A DNA stretch of 7,233 bases, from positions 1 through 7,233 of the forward strand of contig JAKJFK010000085.1 in NCBI GenBank assembly GCA_022704925.1, read 5' to 3'. Shown piece after piece: positions 1 to 6,854 of the stretch. Origin of the DNA: a candidate division TA06 bacterium. GTDB lineage: Bacteria; Ratteibacteria; UBA8468; MWAK01. Positions within the stretch are counted from its first letter, which is position 1. Each line of letters begins with the position of its first letter. A program made the position numbers and the translations under genes. The notes below the pieces were generated by a model. It worked only from the letters and a program-made list of their open reading frames with translations, made no database searches and was not told where the DNA came from.

Positions 1-32
1 ACGCCTCCCTGATCCTGAGCCGGATGGAGTGA
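1..32 (+). CDS. possible 3' end of an upstream gene (partial)
   Basis: Only the last nine complete codons would be in the window, reading ASLILSRME followed by TGA at 30-32. The reading frame is open to the left edge. The stop falls six bases before the ATG of the acyl-CoA dehydrogenase, the tight spacing expected of an operon partner. A C-terminus of this kind would fit a thiolase, a common neighbour of acyl-CoA dehydrogenases, but nine residues cannot establish a family. That is a guess from context. The frame could also be open by chance. Confidence 0.35.
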   Translation, partial: ASLILSRME

Positions 33-37
33 CCGAT

Positions 38-1198
38 ATGGACTATCTATTGACCGAAGAACAGAAGATGATCCGGGATCTCTGCCGGCAGATCGGGGAG
101 GAGAAGATCAAGCCGGTGCGGGCCCATTACGACGAGACCGAAGAGTTTCCCTGGGAAGTGGTCAAGGTCTTCGCCGAGAGCGACCTGATGGGAATCTTCA
201 TCCCGGTTGAGTACGGCGGCATGGGTTTCGGGGTGACCGAACTCTCAGTGGCCATCGAGGAGCTTTCCCGCTACTGCGGAGGGATCGCCCTGGCCCTGGC
301 CGGAACCGGGCTGGGCACCTTCCCCATCCTGCTCTTCGGGAGCGAGGAGCAGAAAAAGAAGTACCTGCCCCGGATAGCCAGGGGGGAGGCACTGGCGGCC
401 TTTGCCCTGACCGAGGCCAACGCCGGCAGCGACGCGGCCGGTATTGAGACGACCGCCGCCCGGGACGGGGATCATTTTGTTCTGAACGGCACCAAGCAGT
501 GGATCACCAACGGCGGCGAAGCCGAGATTTACACGGTGGTCGCCATGACCAACAAGTCGCGCGGCGCCCGGGGCGCCAGCGCCTTCATAGTGGAAAAAGG
601 AACGCCCGGTTTCGACTTTGGCAAGAAGGAGAAGAAGCTGGGTATCCGGGCCTCGGCCACCCGGGAGCTGGTCTTCCAGGATTGCCGGGTGCCCAAGGAG
701 AACCTGCTGGGCCGGGAGGGCACCGGTTTCCTGGTGGCCATGCGGACCTTTGACGCTTCCCGTCCCGGCGTGGCGGCCCAGGCCCTGGGCATCGCCCAGG
801 GGGCGTTGGACGAGGCCCTGCAGTATGTGCGCACCCGAGTCCAGTTCGGCAAGCCGATCGGAAGCTTCCAGGCCGTCCAGCACATGCTGGCCGACATGGC
901 GACTCAGATCGAGGCCGCCCGAGCCCTGATTTACTCCACCAGCCGCATGTACGACGCCGGCGTCGGCGACACCAGCAAGGAATCGGCGATGAGCAAGCTT
1001 TTCGCTTCCGATGTCGCGATGCGGGTTACCACCGATGTCGTCCAGATCTTTGCCGGTTACGGCTACATGAAGGATTACCCGGTGGAAAAGATGATGCGGG
1101 ATGCCAAGATCACCCAGATCTACGAGGGTACCAATCAGATCCAGCGCAACGTCATCGGGCTGGAACTGATCAAGGAAGCCGCCCGGCGCCATAAGTGA
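38..1198 (+). CDS. acyl-CoA dehydrogenase (short/branched-chain type)
   Basis: FAD-dependent enzyme that introduces the alpha,beta double bond into acyl-CoA thioesters, passing electrons to electron transfer flavoprotein; cytoplasmic, in fatty acid or branched amino acid degradation. The protein is 386 residues, the normal family length. An N-terminal helical domain begins MDYLLTEEQK. The first family signature (FALTEANAGSD) is at about 122-132 and WITNGG at 155-160 in the middle beta domain. QFGKPIGSFQAVQHMLADM is at 269-287 in the C-terminal helical domain. The second signature, near 354-373, includes IYEGTNQIQR, with Glu363 in the position of the catalytic base of short- and medium-chain enzymes. 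I chose ATG 38 over GTG 29 because GGAG at 26-29 is correctly spaced for it and the N-terminus then matches the family. Chain-length specificity cannot be read from sequence alone. The next gene follows after 13 bases, so co-transcription is likely. Confidence 0.95.
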   Translation: MDYLLTEEQKMIRDLCRQIGEEKIKPVRAHYDETEEFPWEVVKVFAESDLMGIFIPVEYGGMGFGVTELSVAIEELSRYCGGIALALAGTGLGTFPILLFGSEEQKKKYLPRIARGEALAAFALTEANAGSDAAGIETTAARDGDHFVLNGTKQWITNGGEAEIYTVVAMTNKSRGARGASAFIVEKGTPGFDFGKKEKKLGIRASATRELVFQDCRVPKENLLGREGTGFLVAMRTFDASRPGVAAQALGIAQGALDEALQYVRTRVQFGKPIGSFQAVQHMLADMATQIEAARALIYSTSRMYDAGVGDTSKESAMSKLFASDVAMRVTTDVVQIFAGYGYMKDYPVEKMMRDAKITQIYEGTNQIQRNVIGLELIKEAARRHK

Positions 1199-1211
1199 CG
1201 GCGTTCCGGGC

Positions 1212-2117
1212 GTGCTGTTTTCCGGCCACCCCATCCGCGTGAGACTGGACAAATACCTCAGCGAGACCACCGGCCAATCGCGCCAGCATATCCAGCGGCT
1301 GATCGCTTCCGGCCGCGTGCTGGTCAACGGAAGACCGGCGCGCAAGAATCAGCCGGCCGGGCCTGACGACCGGATCGAGATCACCTGGCCGGAGGCCGAG
1401 GCCGACGGACTGGCCGCGGAAAACATACCGCTGGCGATCCTTTACCAGGATGCGGACCTGGCCGTTATAGACAAGCCGGCCGGCCTGGTAACCCATCCCT
1501 ATGGACGCGTCATTTCCGGGACGCTCGTCAACGCTCTGCTTTACCACCTTTCCGGATTGTCCGGGATCGGCGGAGTGCGCCGGCCCGGTATCGTGCACCG
1601 TCTGGACCGGGAGACCAGCGGACTGATGGTGGTGGCCAAGAATGATTTCAGCCACCGGTTCCTGAGCAATGAGTTTCGGAGCCGCCGGGTGCACAAGAAA
1701 TACCTGGCCTTCGTCAAGGGCGTGATCCCCTGGAAGGAACAGGAGGTTTGCCTGCACCTGAACCGGAAACGCGGCCAGGGATTGAAGATCGGCCTCGATC
1801 TCCGGGGCGGCCGCGAAAGTCAGACAAGGCTGGCGGTAAGCCGCCGCTTCCCCCGGGCCAGCCTGGTGGAGGTTTTTCCGCGCACCGGAAGGACCCACCA
1901 GATCAGGGTGGTGCTAAGTTTCCTGGGTTTCCCGATCATCGGAGACCGTACTTACGGGCGCCCCCAGCCGATTGACCGCCTGATCGGCCGCCAGGCCCTG
2001 CACGCGGCCGAACTTTCATTCACCCATCCCCGATCCGGCGACAAACAGGTTTTTCATTCACCCCTGCCGGAAGATCTGGCCAAGCTGGCGGCTGACTTGA
2101 CCGGATGGAATACTTGA
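1212..2117 (+). CDS. RluA-family 23S rRNA pseudouridine synthase (RluC/RluD type)
   Basis: Isomerises specific uridines to pseudouridine in structured RNA, most likely 23S rRNA. The protein has 301 residues. An N-terminal S4 RNA-binding domain covers about 8-58 (RLDKYLSETTGQSRQHIQRL then ASGRVLVNG). The catalytic domain follows. The family motif HRLDRETSG at 129-137 contains the catalytic aspartate Asp132. Other conserved blocks are IDKPAGLVTHP (86-96), TGRTHQIRV (225-233) and GDRTYG (244-249). The S4 domain plus HRLDRETSGL points to the RluC/RluD branch rather than RluA proper, but the target uridine cannot be inferred. GTG at 1212 gives the complete S4 domain; another GTG at 1239 would shorten it, and neither has a strong ribosome binding site. 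The last codons overlap the -35 element of the promoter for the next transcript. Confidence 0.93.
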   Translation: MLFSGHPIRVRLDKYLSETTGQSRQHIQRLIASGRVLVNGRPARKNQPAGPDDRIEITWPEAEADGLAAENIPLAILYQDADLAVIDKPAGLVTHPYGRVISGTLVNALLYHLSGLSGIGGVRRPGIVHRLDRETSGLMVVAKNDFSHRFLSNEFRSRRVHKKYLAFVKGVIPWKEQEVCLHLNRKRGQGLKIGLDLRGGRESQTRLAVSRRFPRASLVEVFPRTGRTHQIRVVLSFLGFPIIGDRTYGRPQPIDRLIGRQALHAAELSFTHPRSGDKQVFHSPLPEDLAKLAADLTGWNT

Positions 2118-2125
2118 GTTATAAT
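2097..2125 (+). promoter_or_regulatory. near-consensus sigma70-type promoter for the tRNA-Thr/tuf transcript
   Basis: TTGACC at 2097-2102 matches the -35 consensus at five of six bases. TATAAT at 2120-2125 matches the -10 consensus exactly. The spacer is 17 bases, the optimum. Transcription would start near 2131-2135. The -35 box lies within the last codons of the pseudouridine synthase gene and the -10 box begins three bases after its stop. No extended -10 TG and no AT-rich UP-like tract is seen upstream. It is the only strong promoter I find before rpoB, so it probably serves the whole tRNA-Thr to rpoB transcript. The start site itself is inferred. Confidence 0.75.
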
Positions 2126-2131
2126 ATCATT

Positions 2132-2233
2132 CTTGTAAGTTTCCTTTTCGAAGGGCCAAAACAGCGTTTTTCCTTTTATTTACTGGTGTTTTCGCGTTTT
2201 TGGCGGCCGGGGAAAGTAACGCCCGGAGCTCAA
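2132..2233 (+). other. transcribed leader upstream of tRNA-Thr
   Basis: About 100 bases between the inferred start site and the tRNA. The first part is T-rich and unlike the GC-rich flanks. The octamer GCGTTTTT occurs twice (about 2164-2171 and 2194-2201). A short stem CCGGG/CCCGG (2207-2211 with 2222-2226) lies just before the tRNA. RNase P would remove this leader when it makes the tRNA 5' end. I see no gene, riboswitch or convincing boxA-like antitermination site in it. Confidence 0.4.
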
Positions 2234-2306
2234 GCCCATGTAGCTCAGTCGGCAGAGCACATGCATGGTAAGCATGAGGTCACCGGTTCGATTCCGGTCG
2301 TGGGCT
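2234..2306 (+). tRNA. tRNA-Thr (anticodon GGT)
   Basis: A complete 73-base cloverleaf. The acceptor stem GCCCATG pairs with CGTGGGC (one T-G pair). The D stem is GCTC/GAGC, and the anticodon stem CATGC/GCATG encloses the loop ATGGTAA with anticodon GGT at 2267-2269. The T arm is ACCGG TTCGATT CCGGT. The discriminator base is T and CCA is not encoded. GGT reads the ACC and ACT threonine codons. The gene lies 56 bases upstream of tuf in the same orientation; a threonine tRNA next to tuf is a widespread bacterial arrangement. The tRNA must be cut out of the shared transcript, leaving tuf mRNA with a short leader. Confidence 0.97.
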
Positions 2307-2362
2307 CAGAAGGTTCCGGAATGGTGCGAGCCATAACGGTATTCTGAAGACGGAGGAACGGC

Positions 2363-3568
<1,206 letters not shown>

Positions 3569-3575
3569 GACCAAC

Positions 3576-3725
3576 ATGCGCGAACTGATAACCCTGGAAT
3601 GCGGCGAATGCCATCGCCGGAATTATAATTCCACCCGGGACAAGAAACAGAAGAAGGAGCGGCTGGAAGCCAGGAAATACTGCCGCGCCTGCCGAAAACA
3701 TACTTTGCACCGCGAAACCAAGTGA
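3576..3725 (+). CDS. rpmG: 50S ribosomal protein L33 (bL33), four-cysteine form
   Basis: Small basic large-subunit protein near the ribosomal E site. The 49-residue product begins [17 protein letters not shown] and ends KHTLHRETK, a normal length for bL33. Cysteines 9, 12, 36 and 39 form two CxxC pairs, the zinc-binding (C+) form of the protein; in species with two copies the other form lacks these cysteines. The core [21 protein letters not shown] is typical. The gene starts seven bases after the tuf stop and has no strong Shine-Dalgarno sequence, so translation may be coupled to tuf. The order tuf-rpmG-tRNA-Trp-secE-nusG is common in bacteria and supports the call. Confidence 0.96.
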   Translation: MRELITLECGECHRRNYNSTRDKKQKKERLEARKYCRACRKHTLHRETK

Positions 3726-3733
3726 GTTTTGAC

Positions 3734-3743
3734 GGAGGCGGAG
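3734..3743 (+). promoter_or_regulatory. orphan Shine-Dalgarno-like GGAGGCGGAG before tRNA-Trp
   Basis: GGAGGCGGAG is a strong match to the anti-Shine-Dalgarno of 16S rRNA, but no start codon follows at usable distance because tRNA-Trp begins 11 bases later. The next start codon is that of secE, 89 bases away in linear sequence. If the tRNA is folded, its two ends meet and the effective distance to the secE ATG shrinks to about 16 bases (11 before plus 5 after). Whether ribosomes use it this way is speculation. It may be chance purine-rich sequence. Confidence 0.3.
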
Positions 3744-3754
3744 ACGACAAATTT

Positions 3755-3827
3755 AGGCCTGTAGCTCAATTGGCAGAGCAACGGACTCCAAATCCGTAGG
3801 TTGGGGGTTCAACTCCCTCCGGGCCTG
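3755..3827 (+). tRNA. tRNA-Trp (anticodon CCA)
   Basis: A complete 73-base cloverleaf. The acceptor stem AGGCCTG pairs with CGGGCCT (one T-G pair). The D stem is GCTC/GAGC. The anticodon stem ACGGA/TCCGT encloses loop CTCCAAA with anticodon CCA at 3788-3790. The T arm is GGGGG TTCAACT CCCTC. The discriminator is G, as expected for bacterial tRNA-Trp, and CCA is not encoded. The gene sits between rpmG and secE, its usual place in many bacteria. The spacing is extreme: only five bases separate its 3' end from the secE start codon. Confidence 0.97.
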
Positions 3828-3832
3828 CGTAC

Positions 3833-4027
3833 ATGGAAAAACTGATTCTTAGATTGCGGGTTTACTTCGACGGCGTCAAGTCGGAATTCAGGAAGATTTC
3901 CTGGCCCCAGCGCAAGGCGCTCGAGCAGCTGACGGCTTTCGTGCTCTTCCTGGTGCTGATTCTGGCGCTTTTTGCCGGTATCCTGGACGAGTTTTTTTCG
4001 CGTTTGATAAGGCTCATCCTGGGATAA
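3833..4027 (+). CDS. secE: preprotein translocase subunit SecE
   Basis: Essential small subunit of the SecYEG channel, clamping SecY in the inner membrane. The protein has 64 residues, the short single-span form found in most bacteria other than enterobacteria. An amphipathic N-terminal region (about 1-30) contains the conserved VKSEFRKISWPQR (15-27). One hydrophobic transmembrane segment follows at about 33-51 (LTAFVLFLVLILALFAGIL). The ATG at 3833 gives the canonical N-terminus and no better alternative exists. It lies five bases after the tRNA-Trp discriminator base, so there is no room for an ordinary ribosome binding site, and the sequence just upstream is the tRNA acceptor stem. nusG follows after 49 bases. 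Confidence 0.96.
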   Translation: MEKLILRLRVYFDGVKSEFRKISWPQRKALEQLTAFVLFLVLILALFAGILDEFFSRLIRLILG

Positions 4028-4076
4028 CCGGCCGTTCTTTTCACCGGTATCCTTTGCCTGGGCCAACGAGACCCTT

Positions 4077-4598
4077 ATGACTAACTGGTTTGTTCTGCAC
4101 ATCCGCAGCGGGCAGGAGAAGAAAGTCAAGCGCTACCTGGAAAACCTCCAGGCGAAGCTGCCGGACCAGGTGAAGCGCGTGCTGCTGCCCACCGAGCAGG
4201 TGACCGAGATGTCCGAGGGTGAAAAGAAGATCAAGAGCCAGTATTTCATGCCCGGTTACATGATCCTGGAACTGGAAGACAACGAGGAGATTCTGCACGA
4301 GATCCAGACGATTCCAGGCATCCTCGGGTTCCTGGGGGACGGCAAAAACCCGGCCCCCCTCTCCGAGGAGGAGGTCAAGAACATCCTTTCCCTGGTGGAA
4401 GAACGCAAGGAAAAGCCGCTGCTGCAGTATGAATTTGCCCGCGGCGACCAGGTTGAGATAAGGGACGGCCCCTTCGCCAACTTCAGCGGCCTGGTCGAAG
4501 AGGTCAACAGCGAAAAAGAAAAGATAAAGGTAAGCGTTTCAATCTTCGGGCGTTCTACCCTGGTGGAATTGGACGTCTGGCAGGTGGAGAAGGTCTAA
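4077..4598 (+). CDS. nusG: transcription termination/antitermination factor NusG
   Basis: Processivity factor that binds RNA polymerase through its N-terminal domain and the ribosome (S10) or Rho through its C-terminal domain. The protein has 173 residues, the normal size. The NGN domain covers about 1-110 ([19 protein letters not shown] near the start, MPGYMILEL at 58-66, IPGILGFLG at 79-87). The KOW domain covers about 119-173 ([21 protein letters not shown], then [17 protein letters not shown]). The 49-base gap from secE holds only a weak ACCGG/CCGGT inverted repeat (4027-4031 with 4044-4048) and no strong ribosome binding site. The stop codon is one base before the rplK start, so those two genes are probably translationally coupled. 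Confidence 0.98.
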   Translation: MTNWFVLHIRSGQEKKVKRYLENLQAKLPDQVKRVLLPTEQVTEMSEGEKKIKSQYFMPGYMILELEDNEEILHEIQTIPGILGFLGDGKNPAPLSEEEVKNILSLVEERKEKPLLQYEFARGDQVEIRDGPFANFSGLVEEVNSEKEKIKVSVSIFGRSTLVELDVWQVEKV

Positions 4599-4599
4599 T

Positions 4600-5025
4600 A
4601 TGGCCAAGAAAGTCAAGACCGTGGTGAAATTACAGCTGTCCGCCGGACAAGCTACGCCGGCACCCCCGGTGGGAACCGCGCTCGGTCCGCACGGGGTGAA
4701 CATCATGGAGTTCTGCAAGCAGTTCAACGAGGCGACCCGCGGCAAGGAGGGTTCCATCATTCCGGCCGTCCTCACCATTTACGAAGACCGCAGCTTCACC
4801 TTCAAGCTGAAAACGCCGCCGGCCTCCGACCTGCTTAAAAAGGCGGCCGGGCTGGCCAAGGGCAGCGGTCAGACCGGAAAAGAGATCATCGGCAGTGTGA
4901 CGCGCGAACAGGTCGCGGAAATTGCCAGGCTGAAGATGACGGACCTCAACGCCTCGGACCTGGAGATGGCCGTTCGGATTATCGAGGGCACCGCCCGGAG
5001 TCTGGGTTTGGAAATCAAGGAGTAA
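4600..5025 (+). CDS. rplK: 50S ribosomal protein L11 (uL11)
   Basis: Base of the L7/L12 stalk; binds the 23S rRNA GTPase-associated centre and is needed for stringent response activation by RelA. The protein has 141 residues, standard length. The N-terminal domain (about 1-70) has the proline-rich segment [11 protein letters not shown] (15-25) and [13 protein letters not shown] (31-43). The C-terminal rRNA-binding domain (about 75-141) has [13 protein letters not shown] (72-84) and ends [15 protein letters not shown]. In E. coli numbering position 26 is Thr instead of the usual Pro, and position 30 is Pro instead of Gln. The ribosome binding site is inside the end of nusG (GGAG at 4586-4589). 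No free leader precedes the gene. Confidence 0.99.
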   Translation: MAKKVKTVVKLQLSAGQATPAPPVGTALGPHGVNIMEFCKQFNEATRGKEGSIIPAVLTIYEDRSFTFKLKTPPASDLLKKAAGLAKGSGQTGKEIIGSVTREQVAEIARLKMTDLNASDLEMAVRIIEGTARSLGLEIKE

Positions 5026-5028
5026 GGC

Positions 5029-5718
5029 ATGAAGAAGCGGTCGAAGCGTTACCAGGAAAACAGCCGGAAATTGACCGGCGACAAGACTTACACCCCGGTC
5101 GAGGCGCTCGGATTGCTGAAAGAGGCGCCGGCGGCCAAGTTTGACGAAACGGTCGAGATTTCGCTTCGCCTGGGCGTGGATCCCAAGAAGAGCGACCAGA
5201 TGGTGCGCGGCACCGCCATCCTTCCTCACGGCACCGGCAAGAGCATCCGGGTGCTGGCCCTGGTGGCCGACAACCGGATGGACGAGGCCCGGGAGGCCGG
5301 CGCCGATTTCGTTGGCGCCCAGGAATACATCCCCAAAATCGCCGGCGGCTGGCTTGATTTCGACGTGGCCGTAACCACTCCCGATATGCTGCGGGAAGTG
5401 GCCAAGCTGGGTAAAACCCTCGGTCCGCGCGGATTGATGCCGAGTCCCAAGAACGGCACGGTTACCACCGACATCGGCCGGACCATCAAGGAACTGAAAT
5501 CCGGCCGGGTCGAGTTTCGGATGGACAAGAACGGCAACGTTCACCTGGTGATCGGCAAGATTTCCTTCGAACCGGCCTCTCTGCTGGAAAATTTCAACGC
5601 CGCCATGGACGCCTTGCTGGCCAGCCGGCCGGCCGCGGTCAAGGGGGCGTTCATCAAGAAGGCCTACCTGAGCACCACCATGAGCGCCTCCCTGCCTCTC
5701 GTCCTGGAAAACAAATAG
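5029..5718 (+). CDS. rplA: 50S ribosomal protein L1 (uL1)
   Basis: Forms the mobile L1 stalk at the E site and helps release deacylated tRNA; in several bacteria it also represses its own L11-L1 mRNA. The protein has 229 residues, typical. The signature region is KLGKTLGPRGLMPSPKNGTV at 126-145 in domain II, with Ser139 where Asn is more common. Domain I residues (about 1-70 and 160-229) include TVEISLRLGVDPKKSDQMVRG (41-61). AAGGAG at 5017-5022, within the end of rplK, is six bases before the ATG. The intergenic gap of three bases leaves no space for a separate L1-binding leader. Confidence 0.99.
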   Translation: MKKRSKRYQENSRKLTGDKTYTPVEALGLLKEAPAAKFDETVEISLRLGVDPKKSDQMVRGTAILPHGTGKSIRVLALVADNRMDEAREAGADFVGAQEYIPKIAGGWLDFDVAVTTPDMLREVAKLGKTLGPRGLMPSPKNGTVTTDIGRTIKELKSGRVEFRMDKNGNVHLVIGKISFEPASLLENFNAAMDALLASRPAAVKGAFIKKAYLSTTMSASLPLVLENK

Positions 5719-5764
5719 TCGTTTTTAACATAAACTGAAAATAAGCTAAAGAGAGGGCCCGAAG
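5719..5764 (+). other. short AT-rich spacer before rplJ
   Basis: The first 32 bases (5719-5750) are strongly AT-rich compared with the surrounding genes, followed by GAGAGGGCCCGAAG, which contains the ribosome binding site of rplJ. In many bacteria the rplJ leader is a longer structured RNA bound by the L10-(L7/L12) complex. At 46 bases this spacer is short for that, and I see no convincing hairpin. I found no acceptable -35/-10 pair. Confidence 0.35.
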
Positions 5765-6316
5765 ATGGCAGTCAAGACCAGGAAAAAAGGCCTCTCCCGG
5801 GAAGCGAAGTCGGCCCGGGTGGAGGTTCTGAAGCAGGAGGTGGCTGAGGCCTCAATGGTTATTTTTACCGGGTTGACGGGTATCCCGGCCATGGATATCA
5901 CCGAGTTCCGCAAGCAGCTGCGCAAGCAGGGCGGGCGGCTCCGAATCTGCAAAAACAACGTGCTTTTCCGCGTCTTCGACCAGCTGGAAGAGTCCGAAAT
6001 CGCCCCGCTGATTTCGGGTTCGACCGGGCTGATCATCCTGAAGCAGGGCGACGAAATGCTCCTGGCGCGGACGATTTACGATTTTCTCCGCGAGCGCGAG
6101 GAGAAATTCATGCCCCGGGGCGGTTTTCAATATGGGATGGCGGTAAGTGTCGAACAACTGCGGATGCTTTCGAAACTGCCGGGGCGGGAAGCGGTGCTGG
6201 CCCAGTTCCTGGGCGCGCTCAGCGGTCCGATTTCGAACTTTATTTATATTCTTCAGGCCGTGCCTCAGCAGACGGTTTCGGTTCTGAAGCAGATCAGCGA
6301 GAAGGAACCGTCCTAA
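5765..6316 (+). CDS. rplJ: 50S ribosomal protein L10 (uL10)
   Basis: Anchors L7/L12 dimers to the ribosome through its C-terminal helix and binds 23S rRNA next to L11. The protein has 183 residues, slightly longer than E. coli L10 (165). The N-terminal rRNA-binding domain (about 1-110) begins MAVKTRKKGLSREAKSARVE and includes FTGLTGIPAMDITEFRKQLRKQG (34-56) and CKNNVLFRVF (62-71). The LSKLPGREAVLAQFLGALSGP segment lies near 135-155. A C-terminal helix (about 155-183) is suited to carry L7/L12 dimers; the dimer number cannot be given with confidence. GAAG immediately precedes the ATG. rplL follows after 61 bases, giving the usual rplJ-rplL pair. Confidence 0.98.
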   Translation: MAVKTRKKGLSREAKSARVEVLKQEVAEASMVIFTGLTGIPAMDITEFRKQLRKQGGRLRICKNNVLFRVFDQLEESEIAPLISGSTGLIILKQGDEMLLARTIYDFLREREEKFMPRGGFQYGMAVSVEQLRMLSKLPGREAVLAQFLGALSGPISNFIYILQAVPQQTVSVLKQISEKEPS

Positions 6317-6377
6317 ATTTCCGGGGAATGATTTTTAAAGAACTGGAAAATCGCATAACAAGTGGAAAGGAGTCACG

Positions 6378-6773
6378 ATGGCTGACGAAGTGAAGTTGGG
6401 GAAGGACGAACTGGTTGAGGCGATTGCCAAGCTTACGGTGCTGGAGCTTTCCGAGTTGACCAAGGCCCTCGAGGAGAAGTTCGGGGTCAGCGCGGCCATG
6501 CCGATGATGGCCGCCGGTGCCCCGGCCGCCGGTGCCGCTCCCGCGGCCGCGGCCGAGGAGAAGACCAGCTTTACCGTTATCCTGGCCGAAGCCGGCGCCA
6601 ACAAGATTCCGGTGATCAAGGAAGTCCGGGCGATCACCAACCTCGGGCTCAAGGAGTCCAAGGACCTGGTCGAGGGTGCGCCCAAGCCGGTCAAGGAAAA
6701 TGTGGGCAAGGAAGAAGCCGAGGAGATCAAGAAGAAGCTGGAGGCCGTCGGAGCCAAGGTCGAAGTCAAGTAA
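6378..6773 (+). CDS. rplL: 50S ribosomal protein L7/L12 (bL12)
   Basis: Multicopy stalk protein that recruits and activates translational GTPases including EF-Tu. The protein has 131 residues. The N-terminal dimerisation domain spans about 1-36. An Ala/Pro-rich hinge spans about 39-60 ([20 protein letters not shown]). The globular C-terminal domain spans 63-131, with the factor-binding surface [24 protein letters not shown] at about 75-98. AAGGAG at 6367-6372 is five bases before the ATG, the best ribosome binding site in the stalk genes, in keeping with the several copies of L7/L12 needed per ribosome. Alanine is mostly GCC here (hand count 17 of 25), in contrast to tuf. Confidence 0.99.
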   Translation: MADEVKLGKDELVEAIAKLTVLELSELTKALEEKFGVSAAMPMMAAGAPAAGAAPAAAAEEKTSFTVILAEAGANKIPVIKEVRAITNLGLKESKDLVEGAPKPVKENVGKEEAEEIKKKLEAVGAKVEVK

Positions 6774-6815
6774 ACCGGTCCGGTTGCCATCGCCCGTTTC
6801 CTTTTTCCGGCAGTC

Positions 6816-6838
6816 GTTCACCCTTCTCGGAGTGAAAC
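6816..6838 (+). other. weak hairpin in the rplL-rpoB spacer
   Basis: GTTCAC (6816-6821) can pair with GTGAAAC (6832-6838) with one bulged A and a 10-base loop. In E. coli the rplL-rpoB spacer holds an attenuator and an RNase III site that reduce rpoB expression relative to rplL. The location is analogous, but this stem is short and lacks a T tract, so it is not a terminator. It may have no function. Confidence 0.25.
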
Positions 6839-6854
6839 GAGTCAGCGTAAATTT

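Noticed and set aside
245-1345. Long open frame on the minus strand opposite the acyl-CoA dehydrogenase (366 codons)
   Set aside because: Low-complexity Gly/Leu/Asp/His-rich composition without motifs. It also runs across the junction of two well supported genes on the plus strand.
2151-2185. Possible terminator after the pseudouridine synthase gene (AAGG..CCTT and AAAAC/GTTTT pairing followed by T-rich DNA)
   Set aside because: The stem is AT-rich and interrupted, and it lies downstream of the strong promoter, so it would block tRNA-Thr and tuf. More likely incidental.
2105-2347. Plus-strand open frame of 80 codons spanning the tRNA-Thr region
   Set aside because: It reads straight through the promoter, leader and a complete tRNA, so it is not a plausible protein gene.
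3729-3757. TTGACG at 3729-3734 as a -35 box for a promoter before tRNA-Trp and secE
   Set aside because: At 15-17 bases downstream there is only AATTTA or TTTAGG, and the start would fall inside the tRNA.
4630-5544. Long open frame on the minus strand opposite rplK and rplA (304 codons)
   Set aside because: It covers two conserved ribosomal protein genes and their junction and shows no motif of its own.
6317-6377. AT-rich rplJ-rplL spacer as a promoter for rplL
   Set aside because: CATAAC could be a poor -10 box but no -35 element is correctly spaced. The gap is adequately explained as a spacer with a ribosome binding site.
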